64,000 bases of DNA from Massilia varians (GTDB lineage: Bacteria > Pseudomonadota > Gammaproteobacteria > Burkholderiales > Burkholderiaceae_D). The position numbers and the translations under genes are program-made. Under the pieces are notes generated by a model. The model ran no database searches. It was not told the origin of the DNA and saw only the letters and a program-made list of their open reading frames with translations. Below are positions 57,507 to 64,000 of this stretch, one piece after another. Each line of letters starts with the position of its first letter. The first letter of the stretch is position 1. Location of the stretch: positions 4,279,001-4,343,000 of the forward strand of contig NZ_AP026966.1 in assembly GCF_027923905.1 (NCBI RefSeq), written 5' to 3'.

Positions 57507-58637
57507 TTAGTTAAGACTGATGCGGAGCACGGTGCCGCCTGTTGCAAACTGTCCCCCGGGGATGGGACCCGGCACGACGCCGTTGTTCGTCACATAGGCC
57601 GCGCCGTCCTCTCCGATGACCAGTCCGCCGGGGTAGAACAGCTGGTCGTAAATGACCGTCCGGCTCCCATCCGGATTCACCCTGATCAGACGGCCAGGCG
57701 GCTTCAGCGGCGGAGAGCCGAAGGACGCGCCTCTCCCGATTTCCAGCACGTACATGCGCTGCCAGCAGTCGAAGGCAAGCGCGACAATATTGGTGAAGCC
57801 GCTCGCGTAGGTTTGTACCAGACTGCCGTCCGGCGACATCCGATACACGTTGGCGCCGCCGACCGGGAAGGGAAAGCCGGTCAATTCGCCGACGTAGAGC
57901 CAGCCATCTTTGCCATCGACGATCGTGGTCGGTACCGACTGCATTGGAATCATCGCGCCGGGAGGCAGCGACAGCGAGGGCGGAGCGGGTACCATCCTTG
58001 CCGGGAAGGCGGCCAGTGTGGTGATCGTATGATTGGGCGCAATGCTGAAAATCGCGTTGGCGCCGGCATCGGCAACCAGGGTCTGACGGGGGAGCACGGC
58101 CAGGCCGTTCGGATTACTGTCGGCGCCGCCGGGTACCGGATTGTGGGTAAACTCGTAGGTGGCGATGTCCGCCTCTGCTCGGAGCCTGCCGCCCATGTTT
58201 AGTTGCAGCACTTTCCCAAGCATCCACGCTTTCCGTCCAACAGCATTTCGTGCCGGTGCTTCGGCGCCGAATCCCATCACGATCCTGGCCTGTCCGCCGG
58301 AGAATGCGATGTTTTGCGGACCCGTCCCGCCAAAACCATCCGGCTGCGCGGCGACCGACGGGAGCCCGGTAATGACGCGCCTGGGCCGCACGATCCCGCG
58401 CGGGTCGACCCGGGTGACCGCCCCTGTCTCGCCATAACATGCGGTCCTCTGGTCGCCCAGTACCAGGCAGCGTCCGTTTCCACCACTGCCGGCCTCGGTG
58501 ACATACAGTTGACCATGCGGTCCAAATGCCAGTCCGCGTGGGTTATTCAGTCCTGTGGCGATGACCTCGACCCGCGGCGCAGCTTGTAATGCGGATGCGG
58601 CCACCAGCGTGGCCAGCATGAAAGGAAGGCGTAGCAT
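57507..58637 (-). CDS. ScyD/ScyE family secreted beta-propeller protein
   Basis: A 376-residue protein with a signal peptide (MLRLPFMLATLVAASALQAA). It contains repeated beta-propeller blades of the NHL/SMP-30 sort: GLNNPRGLAFGPHGQLYVTEAGSGG by its core NPRGLAFGP, NPNGLAVLP, VDGKDGWLYVGELTG and PGGLVIGEDGAAYVTNNG by its core GGLVIGEDG. ScyD/ScyE proteins are named from scytonemin clusters but occur widely with unknown function. It stands alone. A GGTATC-GTTT-GATACC hairpin lies about 70 bp upstream. Confidence 0.82.
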   Translation of the reverse strand: MLRLPFMLATLVAASALQAAPRVEVIATGLNNPRGLAFGPHGQLYVTEAGSGGNGRCLVLGDQRTACYGETGAVTRVDPRGIVRPRRVITGLPSVAAQPDGFGGTGPQNIAFSGGQARIVMGFGAEAPARNAVGRKAWMLGKVLQLNMGGRLRAEADIATYEFTHNPVPGGADSNPNGLAVLPRQTLVADAGANAIFSIAPNHTITTLAAFPARMVPAPPSLSLPPGAMIPMQSVPTTIVDGKDGWLYVGELTGFPFPVGGANVYRMSPDGSLVQTYASGFTNIVALAFDCWQRMYVLEIGRGASFGSPPLKPPGRLIRVNPDGSRTVIYDQLFYPGGLVIGEDGAAYVTNNGVVPGPIPGGQFATGGTVLRISLN

Positions 58638-58707
58638 GAGAGACTCCAGAGGAGATGAGGGCGCAGATCAGCATACTTTTTCAGGTCGCAGAAAAATATG
58701 ATGGATG

Positions 58708-58723
58708 GGTATCGTTTGATACC
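58708..58723. other. Short perfect palindrome upstream of the ScyD/ScyE-type gene
   Basis: GGTATCGTTTGATACC, six-base arms around GTTT. It lies between the ScyD/ScyE-type start (58637) and the GNAT stop (58780). It could be an operator or a small terminator hairpin. Confidence 0.4.
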
Positions 58724-58779
58724 GATCAATGATCCTTGTCGCGCACTGTCACGTCGCGGCGCCGCCAGCTAGCGCGATC

Positions 58780-59307
58780 TCAACCATGCTTGTAGAAGAA
58801 CGTCGTCGCGCAGAATGTGCCATCGGGCATGAGCGCGTACTTCGGCACCACGCCGGCGCGCTGCCACCCGGCCCGCCCGTACAGGCGCTCGGCGTCGCCG
58901 CCGGTCACCGTATCGAGCACCAGCACGGATTTCCCCTCCTCCTTTGCCACCGCGTCGAGCGCCGCCAACAGCCGCTGGCCGATCCCGGCGCGGCGCGCGC
59001 GCCGGTGCACCAGCATCTTGGCGACGTCGGCCCGGTGCGGCTGGTTGTCCGGCATCGCCATGACGAGCTGCACGGTGCCGACGATGCGCCCGGCGCCGTC
59101 TTCGGCAACCAGCAGGGCGCGCTCGCCGCGCGCGACGCCGTCGGCCACGCCGCGCCAGAAGGCCAGCGCCTTGTCGCGGCCCAGGGGCAGCATGAAGCTG
59201 ACGGACGCGCCGCCTTCGACGCAATCGACCAGCACGTCGGCCAGCGCCTCGATGGACCTTGCGGCTTCCCCGGCGCCAAGGCGCCGTACGGTGATGCTGT
59301 CGCTCAT
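58780..59307 (-). CDS. GNAT family N-acetyltransferase
   Basis: A 175-residue acetyltransferase. The acetyl-CoA loop is VHRRARRAGIGQRLLAALD, matching R/Q-x-x-G-x-G/A. VAEDGAGRIVGTVQLVMAM and the late LYGRAGWQRAGVVPKYAL are also family features. The acceptor is unknown; relatives act on small molecules or antibiotics. Its ATG overlaps the stop of the XRE-cupin regulator by 4 bp (ATGA), so the regulator most likely controls it. Confidence 0.9.
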   Translation of the reverse strand: MSDSITVRRLGAGEAARSIEALADVLVDCVEGGASVSFMLPLGRDKALAFWRGVADGVARGERALLVAEDGAGRIVGTVQLVMAMPDNQPHRADVAKMLVHRRARRAGIGQRLLAALDAVAKEEGKSVLVLDTVTGGDAERLYGRAGWQRAGVVPKYALMPDGTFCATTFFYKHG

Positions 59308-59882
59308 GCGTTTCTCCTGTTGGAAGTGACCAGCGCTACCAGGTAGCGCGCAGCCTTGCTGCCGGGGTTGTGGAAGCTGGTCGGCCGGTCCACGCGCATC
59401 GCCAGGCAGTCACCCGCCGCCAGGCGCCAGCGGGCGTCGCCGAGCGTGATGTCCATTTCTCCGTCGATCACCCACACCTGCTGCTGGAGGTCGACGTCGC
59501 GGACCGCGGTATCGAAGGCCACGCGCTGGCCGGCCGGGAACACGACCTCGACCAGCTGGATCGGCGACGGCGCCGCCGGAGAGAGGTGGCGGCGCTGGTA
59601 GCCGCTGACCGGATCGGTCCACACCGGCTGCTCGGCGGCGCGGGAGACCGGTGACGGCGGGTTGTCGCCCTCGCCGCCCTGCTCGAACAGCGCCGCCAGC
59701 GCGACGCCGAGGGCGGTGGCCAGCTTGTCGAGCACGGTGGCGGTGGCGCTGCTTTCGCCGCGTTCGATCAGGGAAATGGTCGAGCGGCCTACCCCGCTCA
59801 GCTCGGCGAGAGTGGCCAGGGAAAAGCCCCGTTCCTCGCGCAGGGTGCGCACGCGGCGCGAGATCAGTGTGTTGATGTCCAT
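59304..59882 (-). CDS. XRE-family regulator with C-terminal cupin domain
   Basis: A 192-residue regulator. The helix-turn-helix covers about 8-62 (VRTLREERGFSLATLAELSGVGRSTISLIERG by its core SLATLAELSGV). The cupin sensor covers about 100-185, with VWVIDGEMDITLGDARW and RPTSFHNPG. Regulators of this layout control small metabolic or resistance operons in response to a ligand. The start ATG at 59882 lies six bases after TATAAT, so the transcript is probably leaderless. Repeats of ACTGGAT in the core promoter suggest autoregulation. The GNAT gene is coupled by a 4-bp overlap. Confidence 0.9.
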   Translation of the reverse strand: MDINTLISRRVRTLREERGFSLATLAELSGVGRSTISLIERGESSATATVLDKLATALGVALAALFEQGGEGDNPPSPVSRAAEQPVWTDPVSGYQRRHLSPAAPSPIQLVEVVFPAGQRVAFDTAVRDVDLQQQVWVIDGEMDITLGDARWRLAAGDCLAMRVDRPTSFHNPGSKAARYLVALVTSNRRNA

Positions 59883-59888
59883 GAATCC

Positions 59889-59922
59889 ATTATACTGGAT
59901 TTGCATATCCAGTAAACTGGAT
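59889..59922 (-). promoter_or_regulatory. Leaderless promoter and operator of the XRE-cupin/GNAT operon
   Basis: The -10 TATAAT (59894-59889) sits six bases before the ATG, with TTTACT 16 bp upstream as -35. ACTGGAT (59894-59900) and ATCCAGT (59907-59913) form a perfect dyad around TTGCAT, and a third ACTGGAT lies at 59916-59922. The dyad fills the spacer between -35 and -10, so a bound repressor would block RNA polymerase. Confidence 0.75.
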
Positions 59923-59932
59923 ACTGCGGACG

Positions 59933-59967
59933 TAAAAAAACGCCACCCCCATGACGGGAATGGCGTT
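59933..59967 (-). terminator. Intrinsic terminator after ahpF
   Basis: AACGCCA (59939-59945) pairs with TGGCGTT (59961-59967). On the minus strand TTTTTTT follows. It lies 10 bp beyond the ahpF stop. Confidence 0.85.
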
Positions 59968-59977
59968 CTGGTTTTGC

Positions 59978-61561
59978 TTAGGCCGCCTTGGCTTCCTCGG
60001 CCATGCTGTCATCTTCCACCGGCAGGCGCATCAGGTAGTCAAAAGCCGCCAGCGAGGCCTTGGCGCCCTCGCCCACCGCGATCACGATCTGCTTGAACGG
60101 CACCGTGGTGACGTCGCCGGCCGCATACACGCCCGGGATCGAGGTCTGGCCCTTGGCGTCGACTTCGATCTCGCCGTGCGCCGACAGGTCCAGCGTGCCC
60201 TTGAGCCATTCGGCGTTCGGCACCAGGCCGATCTGCACGAAGACGCCTTCCAGGTCGACGCGTTTCAGTTCGCCGCTGTTGCGGTCCTTGTACGACAGGC
60301 CATTGACGATCTTGCCGTCGCCGTGGATCTCGGTGGTCTGGGCCGACTTGATCACGGTGACGTTCTTCAGCGAGTAGAGCTTGCGCTGCAGGACCGCATC
60401 GGCACGCAGTTCGGCGCCGAACTCGATCAGGGTCACTTCCTTGACGATGCCCGCCAGGTCGATCGCCGCTTCGACGCCCGAGTTGCCGCCGCCGATCACG
60501 GCCACGCGCTTGCCCTTGAACAGCGGGCCGTCGCAGTGCGGGCAGTAGGCCACGCCCTTGTTGCGGTACTCGCGCTCGCCCGGCACGTTGATCTCGCGCC
60601 AGCGCGCGCCGGTGGCGATGATCACCGACTTCGACTTCAGCACGGCGCCGGTCTCGGTGTGCACCTCGATCATCTTGCCTTCGACCAGCTTGTTGGCACG
60701 CTGAGTGTTCATGATGTCGACCTCGTAGTGCTTGACGTGCTCTTCCAGGGCGACGGCGAACTTCGGACCGTCGGTTTCCTTCATCGAGACGAAGTTCTCG
60801 ATGGCGAGCGTGTCCAGCACCTGGCCGCCGAAACGGTCGGCCAGCACGCCGGTGCGGATGCCCTTGCGGGCGGCGTAGATCGCCGCGGCCGCGCCGGCAG
60901 GACCGCCGCCGACGATCAGGACGTCGAACGGGTCTTTCTTGTTCAGCTCGGCTGCCTTGCGGGCGCCGGCGCCGGTGTCGATCTTGGACAGGATCTCTTC
61001 CACGCTGGTACGGCCCTGGCCGAAGTGCTGGCCGTTCAGGAACATCATCGGTACCGCCATGATCTGGCGCGCTTCGACTTCGCTCTTGAACACGCCGCCG
61101 TCGATGGCGACGACCTTGATGCGCGGGTTAATCACCGACATCGCGTTGAGGGCCTGCACCACTTCCGGGCAGTTGTGGCAGGAGAGCGAGATGAAGGTTT
61201 CGAAGACGTAGTCGCCGTCCAGGTCCTTGATTTGATCGATGACCGCCTGGTCCAGCTTGATCGGGTGGCCGCCCACCTGCAGCAGCGCCAGCACCAGCGA
61301 GCTGAATTCGTGGCCGAGCGGGATGCCGGCGAAATCCACGGCGATATCGGTGCCCACGCGCTTGATCGAGAACGAAGGCTTGCGGGCATTGGCACCGTCG
61401 GTGCGCACGGTGATCTTGTCGCTCAACGCGGCGATTTCGCGGAGCAGTTCATCCATTTCGCGCGCTTTCGGCGAATCATCCAGCGATGCAACGAGCTCAA
61501 TCGGCTGCACCACTTTTTCCAGATAGGCCTGCAACTGCTTCTTGAGGGTTGCGTCCAGCAT
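59978..61561 (-). CDS. ahpF: Alkyl hydroperoxide reductase subunit F
   Basis: A 527-residue flavoprotein disulphide reductase that uses NADH to recycle AhpC. The N-terminal domain carries the CxxC C128-C131 in SLSCHNCPE. The FAD site is [14 protein letters not shown], the thioredoxin-reductase CxxC is C340-C343 in AYCPHCDGP, the NADH site is [10 protein letters not shown], and the closing motif is GVYAAGDVT. The start ATG at 61561 follows AGGAAA. It is 121 bp downstream of ahpC, with two GC-rich hairpins between. Confidence 0.97.
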   Translation of the reverse strand: MLDATLKKQLQAYLEKVVQPIELVASLDDSPKAREMDELLREIAALSDKITVRTDGANARKPSFSIKRVGTDIAVDFAGIPLGHEFSSLVLALLQVGGHPIKLDQAVIDQIKDLDGDYVFETFISLSCHNCPEVVQALNAMSVINPRIKVVAIDGGVFKSEVEARQIMAVPMMFLNGQHFGQGRTSVEEILSKIDTGAGARKAAELNKKDPFDVLIVGGGPAGAAAAIYAARKGIRTGVLADRFGGQVLDTLAIENFVSMKETDGPKFAVALEEHVKHYEVDIMNTQRANKLVEGKMIEVHTETGAVLKSKSVIIATGARWREINVPGEREYRNKGVAYCPHCDGPLFKGKRVAVIGGGNSGVEAAIDLAGIVKEVTLIEFGAELRADAVLQRKLYSLKNVTVIKSAQTTEIHGDGKIVNGLSYKDRNSGELKRVDLEGVFVQIGLVPNAEWLKGTLDLSAHGEIEVDAKGQTSIPGVYAAGDVTTVPFKQIVIAVGEGAKASLAAFDYLMRLPVEDDSMAEEAKAA

Positions 61562-61603
61562 GATGTTTTCCTCGACTATGACGTTATTGTTCAATGTATT
61601 GCG

Positions 61604-61660
61604 GTGCCCGGGGCCGGAAACGGGCCCCAGAAATGCACCGGGCCGCCAGGGCGGCCCGGG
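61604..61660 (-). other. Two GC-rich hairpins between ahpC and ahpF
   Basis: A 9-10 bp stem CCGGGCCGCC/GGCGGCCCGG at 61638-61659 and a second GGGGCC/GGCCCC stem at about 61607-61628. Neither is followed by a T-run on the minus strand. They could stabilise the ahpC mRNA end or reduce read-through, giving more AhpC than AhpF. Confidence 0.6.
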
Positions 61661-61682
61661 ACAGTACTACCTTGCTACCAGC

Positions 61683-62246
61683 TTAGATCTTGCCGACCAG
61701 GTCCAGCGACGGGGTCAGGGTTTCTGCGCCTTCGGTCCACTTGGCCGGGCACACTTCACCCGGGTGCGAAGCGACGTACTGGGCAGCCTTGACTTTGCGC
61801 ATCAGTTCCGACGCGTCGCGGCCGATGCCGTTGTCGTGCACTTCCATGACCTTGATCTGGCCTTCCGGGTTCATCACGAAGGTGCCGCGCAGTGCCATGC
61901 CTTCTTCTTCGATCATGACTTCGAAGTTGCGAGCCAGGGTGCCGGTCGGGTCGCCGATCAGCGGGTAGTTCACTTTCTTGATGGCGTCCGAGGTGTCGTG
62001 CCATGCCTTGTGTGCGAAGTGGCTGTCGGTCGACACGCCGTAGACGTTCACGCCCATCTTCTCGAATTCAGGCTGGAAAGCAGCCAGGTCTTCCAGTTCG
62101 GTCGGGCAGACGAAGGTGAAGTCGGCCGGGTAGAACATCAGGATCGACCAGGTGCCCTTGAAGTTCTCTTCCGTCAGATCGATGAACTTGCCGTTGTGGT
62201 AAGCGGTGGCCTTGAACGGCTTGATCTGGGTGTTGATGAGGGACAT
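61683..62246 (-). CDS. ahpC: Alkyl hydroperoxide reductase subunit C (typical 2-Cys peroxiredoxin)
   Basis: A 187-residue peroxiredoxin, the same size as E. coli AhpC. The peroxidatic cysteine is C47 ([11 protein letters not shown]) and the resolving cysteine C166 (EVCPAKW). The C-terminal DLVGKI tail is of the overoxidation-related kind. It reduces peroxides and is recycled by AhpF. Upstream an OxyR-spaced site and a matching sigma-70 promoter are visible. The ATG at 62246 follows AGGAGA. Confidence 0.97.
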   Translation of the reverse strand: MSLINTQIKPFKATAYHNGKFIDLTEENFKGTWSILMFYPADFTFVCPTELEDLAAFQPEFEKMGVNVYGVSTDSHFAHKAWHDTSDAIKKVNYPLIGDPTGTLARNFEVMIEEEGMALRGTFVMNPEGQIKVMEVHDNGIGRDASELMRKVKAAQYVASHPGEVCPAKWTEGAETLTPSLDLVGKI

Positions 62247-62289
62247 GTAATCTCCTGTTTTCGGGTGGTTAAAAGATTTGATAGACGTC

Positions 62290-62355
62290 AGTGTACCGAC
62301 CTGAGCGTCTTTTGTGAAATTGATTGATGCGATACTGCCGATTGATTTTAACTAT
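62290..62355 (-). promoter_or_regulatory. ahpC promoter with OxyR-type binding site
   Basis: The tetranucleotides ATAG, CAAT, ATCG and CAAT (minus strand, 62355 to 62319) stand at exact 7-bp intervals, as in the OxyR consensus ATAG-N7-CTAT-N7-ATAG-N7-CTAT; 13 of 16 bases agree. The -35 TTCACA (62318-62313) abuts the site, and TACACT (62295-62290) follows after 17 bp. This is the geometry of OxyR-activated promoters. Confidence 0.85.
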
Positions 62356-62477
62356 CGAGCAAGTATTGCTCTCCCTTGAAGGGACTTATCGAGCCGGCAA
62401 ACCGGCCCAATCCGTGAGTGTGGACGAAACGACAGCGTGATGCAACCCACGCTTCGATTGGGGAGATGTCGATTCTC

Positions 62478-62583
62478 GTAGGGTGGGCGGCTTTGCCGCC
62501 CACGCGTTCAATCAGCTGGTGATCAGCTGAACCACTATTCATATGAGATTTGAACGCGTGGGCAGGAAACCTGCCCACCCTAC
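62478..62583. repeat. Paired-hairpin (REPIN-like) repeat, copy C
   Basis: Two inverted arms (62478-62511 and 62550-62583) around a 38-base spacer. The left stem is GGGCGG/CCGCCC and the right stem GGGCAG/CTGCCC. They share GTAGGGTGG outer ends and ACGCGTTCAA inner ends. It begins 13 nt after the sensor kinase stop codon. Confidence 0.88.
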
Positions 62584-62596
62584 GGTATGGAAGAGA

Positions 62597-63811
62597 TCAG
62601 GCCGTGGTGGCCGTATCGACCGTCTGCTCGCAGGTCGGCAGGATCAGCGAGAAGGTCGAGCCCTCCCCCGGCTTGCTGGTCACGCGCAGCTCGCCGCCGT
62701 GCGAGATCGCCAGCTGGCGCGAGATGTACAGGCCCAGCCCCAGGCCCTTGGGCTCGCCGTTGCGCGCGCCGCGCTCGTAGGGCTCGAAGATGCGTTCCAG
62801 GTCGCTCTGGGCGATGCCCTTGCCCTCGTCGCGCACGTCGATGCGCACCGTATCGTCGGCGTACTGCACGCTGACCTCGACCGGCTGCCCGCCGCCGTAG
62901 CGCAGCGCATTGGTCAGGAGGTTGACCACCACCTGTTCGATGCGGAACTCGTCCCAGCAGCCCTGCACCGGCGGATGCGGCTGCAGGGACAGCTTGCAGC
63001 CGGTGGCCGCGGCCTGCAGCGACAGGTCGCTGACGACGCGCTCGAGCAGGTCCATCAGCTGGACCTGGCCGGGACGGATCGACAGCTGGCCGCTGCGCAT
63101 GCGCGAGACGTCGAGCATGTCGTCGATCAGGCGGATCATGGCCTTGATCTGGCGCTCGTCGCGCTTGATCATGGCCTCGAACTGGTCGGGCTTGATGGTG
63201 GCCAGGGTGCCGCGCTTGAGCTGCAGGCTGCGCATCTGGGCTTCCAGGAACAGGGTGTTGAGCGGCGTGCGCAGCTCGTGCGCCACCAGCGACATGAACT
63301 CGTCGCGCATGCGCAGCGAGCGCTGCAGCTCTTCCTGGGTCTGGTTCAGTTCGCGCAGCAGGGTTTCCTGTTCCTGCCGGCTGCGCTCGATCGCGGCCAT
63401 CTGGCGCTGCATCTGGCGGCGCTGCTGGTCGAGCGTGACGAACACGTTGACCTTGCTGCGCACCGCGTCCGAGTCGAGCGGCTTGTAGAGGAAATCGACG
63501 GCGCCGGTCTCGTAGCCCTTGAAGGCGTAGTTCAGCTCGCGGCCGGCGGCCGACACGAACACGATCGGGATGGCGCGGGTGCGTTCGGTACCGCGCATCA
63601 GCTCGGCCAGTTCAAAGCCGTCCATGCCCGGCATCTGGACGTCGAGGATGGCCAGCGCGAAGTCGTGCTCGAGCATCAGCGCCAGCGCTTCCTCGCCCGA
63701 GGAGGCCTGGTAGACGAGGCGTCCTTCGCCGCGGATCAGGGCGTCGAGCGCGCGCAGGTTTTCCGGCAGGTCGTCGACGATCAAAAGTTTGCTAGGGTCT
63801 TGCGAGCTCAT
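62597..63811 (-). CDS. Response regulator-histidine kinase fusion (REC-HisKA-HATPase)
   Basis: A 404-residue soluble protein. An N-terminal receiver (1-125) has D57 in LAILDVQMPGMDG and Lys in FLYKPLD. A coiled coil (about 125-165) leads to HisKA with H178 in LVAHELRTPLN and the ATPase motifs NLLTNALRYGG, DEGKGIAQ and GLGLGLYISRQ. It has no membrane helix, so it likely takes phosphate from another protein and signals onward. The start ATG at 63811 overlaps the upstream CheB-like stop by 4 bp, and GAGGAAC precedes it. Coupling to CheB suggests a hybrid CheB/CheR-linked signalling complex. Confidence 0.92.
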   Translation of the reverse strand: MSSQDPSKLLIVDDLPENLRALDALIRGEGRLVYQASSGEEALALMLEHDFALAILDVQMPGMDGFELAELMRGTERTRAIPIVFVSAAGRELNYAFKGYETGAVDFLYKPLDSDAVRSKVNVFVTLDQQRRQMQRQMAAIERSRQEQETLLRELNQTQEELQRSLRMRDEFMSLVAHELRTPLNTLFLEAQMRSLQLKRGTLATIKPDQFEAMIKRDERQIKAMIRLIDDMLDVSRMRSGQLSIRPGQVQLMDLLERVVSDLSLQAAATGCKLSLQPHPPVQGCWDEFRIEQVVVNLLTNALRYGGGQPVEVSVQYADDTVRIDVRDEGKGIAQSDLERIFEPYERGARNGEPKGLGLGLYISRQLAISHGGELRVTSKPGEGSTFSLILPTCEQTVDTATTA

Positions 63812-64000
63812 AAGTTCCTCAGCATGGGAAGCAGTGTCCGGATGCCAAGCAGCGGCAGCACGAGGTGCGGCGCGCAACGCCGGATCGCCTCGTTCGGCAT
63901 GGCGCTGGCCTGGGCCTCGCCCGGGTCCTGCACGACGGTCAGGCCGCCGCGCTCGCGGATGCGGCACATGCCCTCGGCACCGTCATGGTTAGCACCGGTC
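63808..64000 (-). CDS. CheB-type methylesterase (C-terminal 63 residues; truncated by window edge)
   Basis: Reading leftward from 64000: TGANHDGAEGMCRIRERGG and LTVVQDPGEAQASAMPNEA are the C-terminal catalytic motif of CheB, including the active-site Asp in NHDG. CheB removes methyl groups from chemoreceptors. The TGA at 63810-63808 overlaps the ATG of the following kinase gene. In this kind of cluster CheB often lacks a receiver or is fused to CheR; the missing N-terminus prevents a choice. Confidence 0.85.
   Translation of the reverse strand, partial: TGANHDGAEGMCRIRERGGLTVVQDPGEAQASAMPNEAIRRCAPHLVLPLLGIRTLLPMLRNL

Larger units (their letters stand above)
62247..62596. promoter_or_regulatory. 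Region between the sensor kinase and ahpC genes (350 bp)
   Basis: From left to right it holds the ahpC leader, the ahpC promoter and OxyR site (62290-62355), then three short hairpins: GAGCAA/TTGCTC at 62357-62371, a CCCTT/AAGGG hairpin just after it, and GCCGG/CCGGC near 62393-62406. Repeat copy C follows (62478-62583). No gene is seen. Confidence 0.6.

Overview
The window looks like a chromosomal segment of a GC-rich betaproteobacterium, most likely Oxalobacteraceae (Massilia/Telluria-like). This is inferred from gene order and protein character: leuC-leuD-leuB-asd-fimV-truA-trpF-trpB-trpA-accD-folC-dedD-cvpA-purF is a typical Burkholderiales run, and rpsF-priB-rpsR-rplI-dnaB, a PEP-CTERM protein and a FimV with LysM domain fit the same group. 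No tRNA, rRNA, CRISPR array or prophage was seen.

Layout. 1-3.2 kb: 5' end of an AlaA-type aminotransferase, an intact IS5-family insertion (about 1.27 kb, TTAA duplication) in the divergent intergenic region, then Mth938-like, SMR-type and PrxQ/Bcp genes. 3.4-9.7 kb: PIN-PhoH ATPase, a membrane protein with internal duplication, two YciI proteins, a VOC protein and an ECF42-type sigma factor as one module, and an MBL-fold hydrolase. 9.8-17.1 kb: secreted pullulanase divergent from a PEP-CTERM choice-of-anchor-A protein, then a membrane GGDEF-EAL protein. 17.2-23.7 kb: Pit phosphate transporter with DUF47 partner, dnaB, the ribosomal rpsF operon, lexA and a Sel1-repeat protein. 23.9-42.4 kb: the biosynthetic block (sulfhydrylase-like PLP enzyme, purF, cvpA, dedD, folC, accD, trp genes, truA, fimV, asd, leuBDC), with a small entericidin lipoprotein gene inside the leu cluster. 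42.7-48.4 kb: cheZ-cheA, a universal stress protein behind an FNR-type box, a NarL-type response regulator and an FNR-like regulator. 48.4-57.2 kb: a glycine-zipper envelope protein, then a five-gene same-strand DNA repair unit: RecQ-like helicase, MBL exonuclease, ATP-dependent ligase, Lhr-like helicase and PdeM phosphoesterase. 57.2-64 kb: a 39-residue ORF, a ScyD/ScyE-type protein, an autoregulated-looking XRE-cupin/GNAT pair, ahpC-ahpF behind an OxyR-type site, a REC-histidine kinase, and the 3' end of a CheB-type methylesterase.

Regulation visible in the sequence: a canonical SOS box at lexA; an OxyR-spaced tetranucleotide array abutting the ahpC -35 element; an FNR box upstream of the usp gene; a candidate S6:S18 leader motif before rpsF; two candidate leaderless promoters (dnaB and the XRE-cupin gene); and several intrinsic terminators. 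The most unusual non-coding signal is a family of three paired-hairpin (REPIN-like) repeats, each starting 7-14 nt after the stop codon of a minus-strand gene, whose stems show compensatory base changes.
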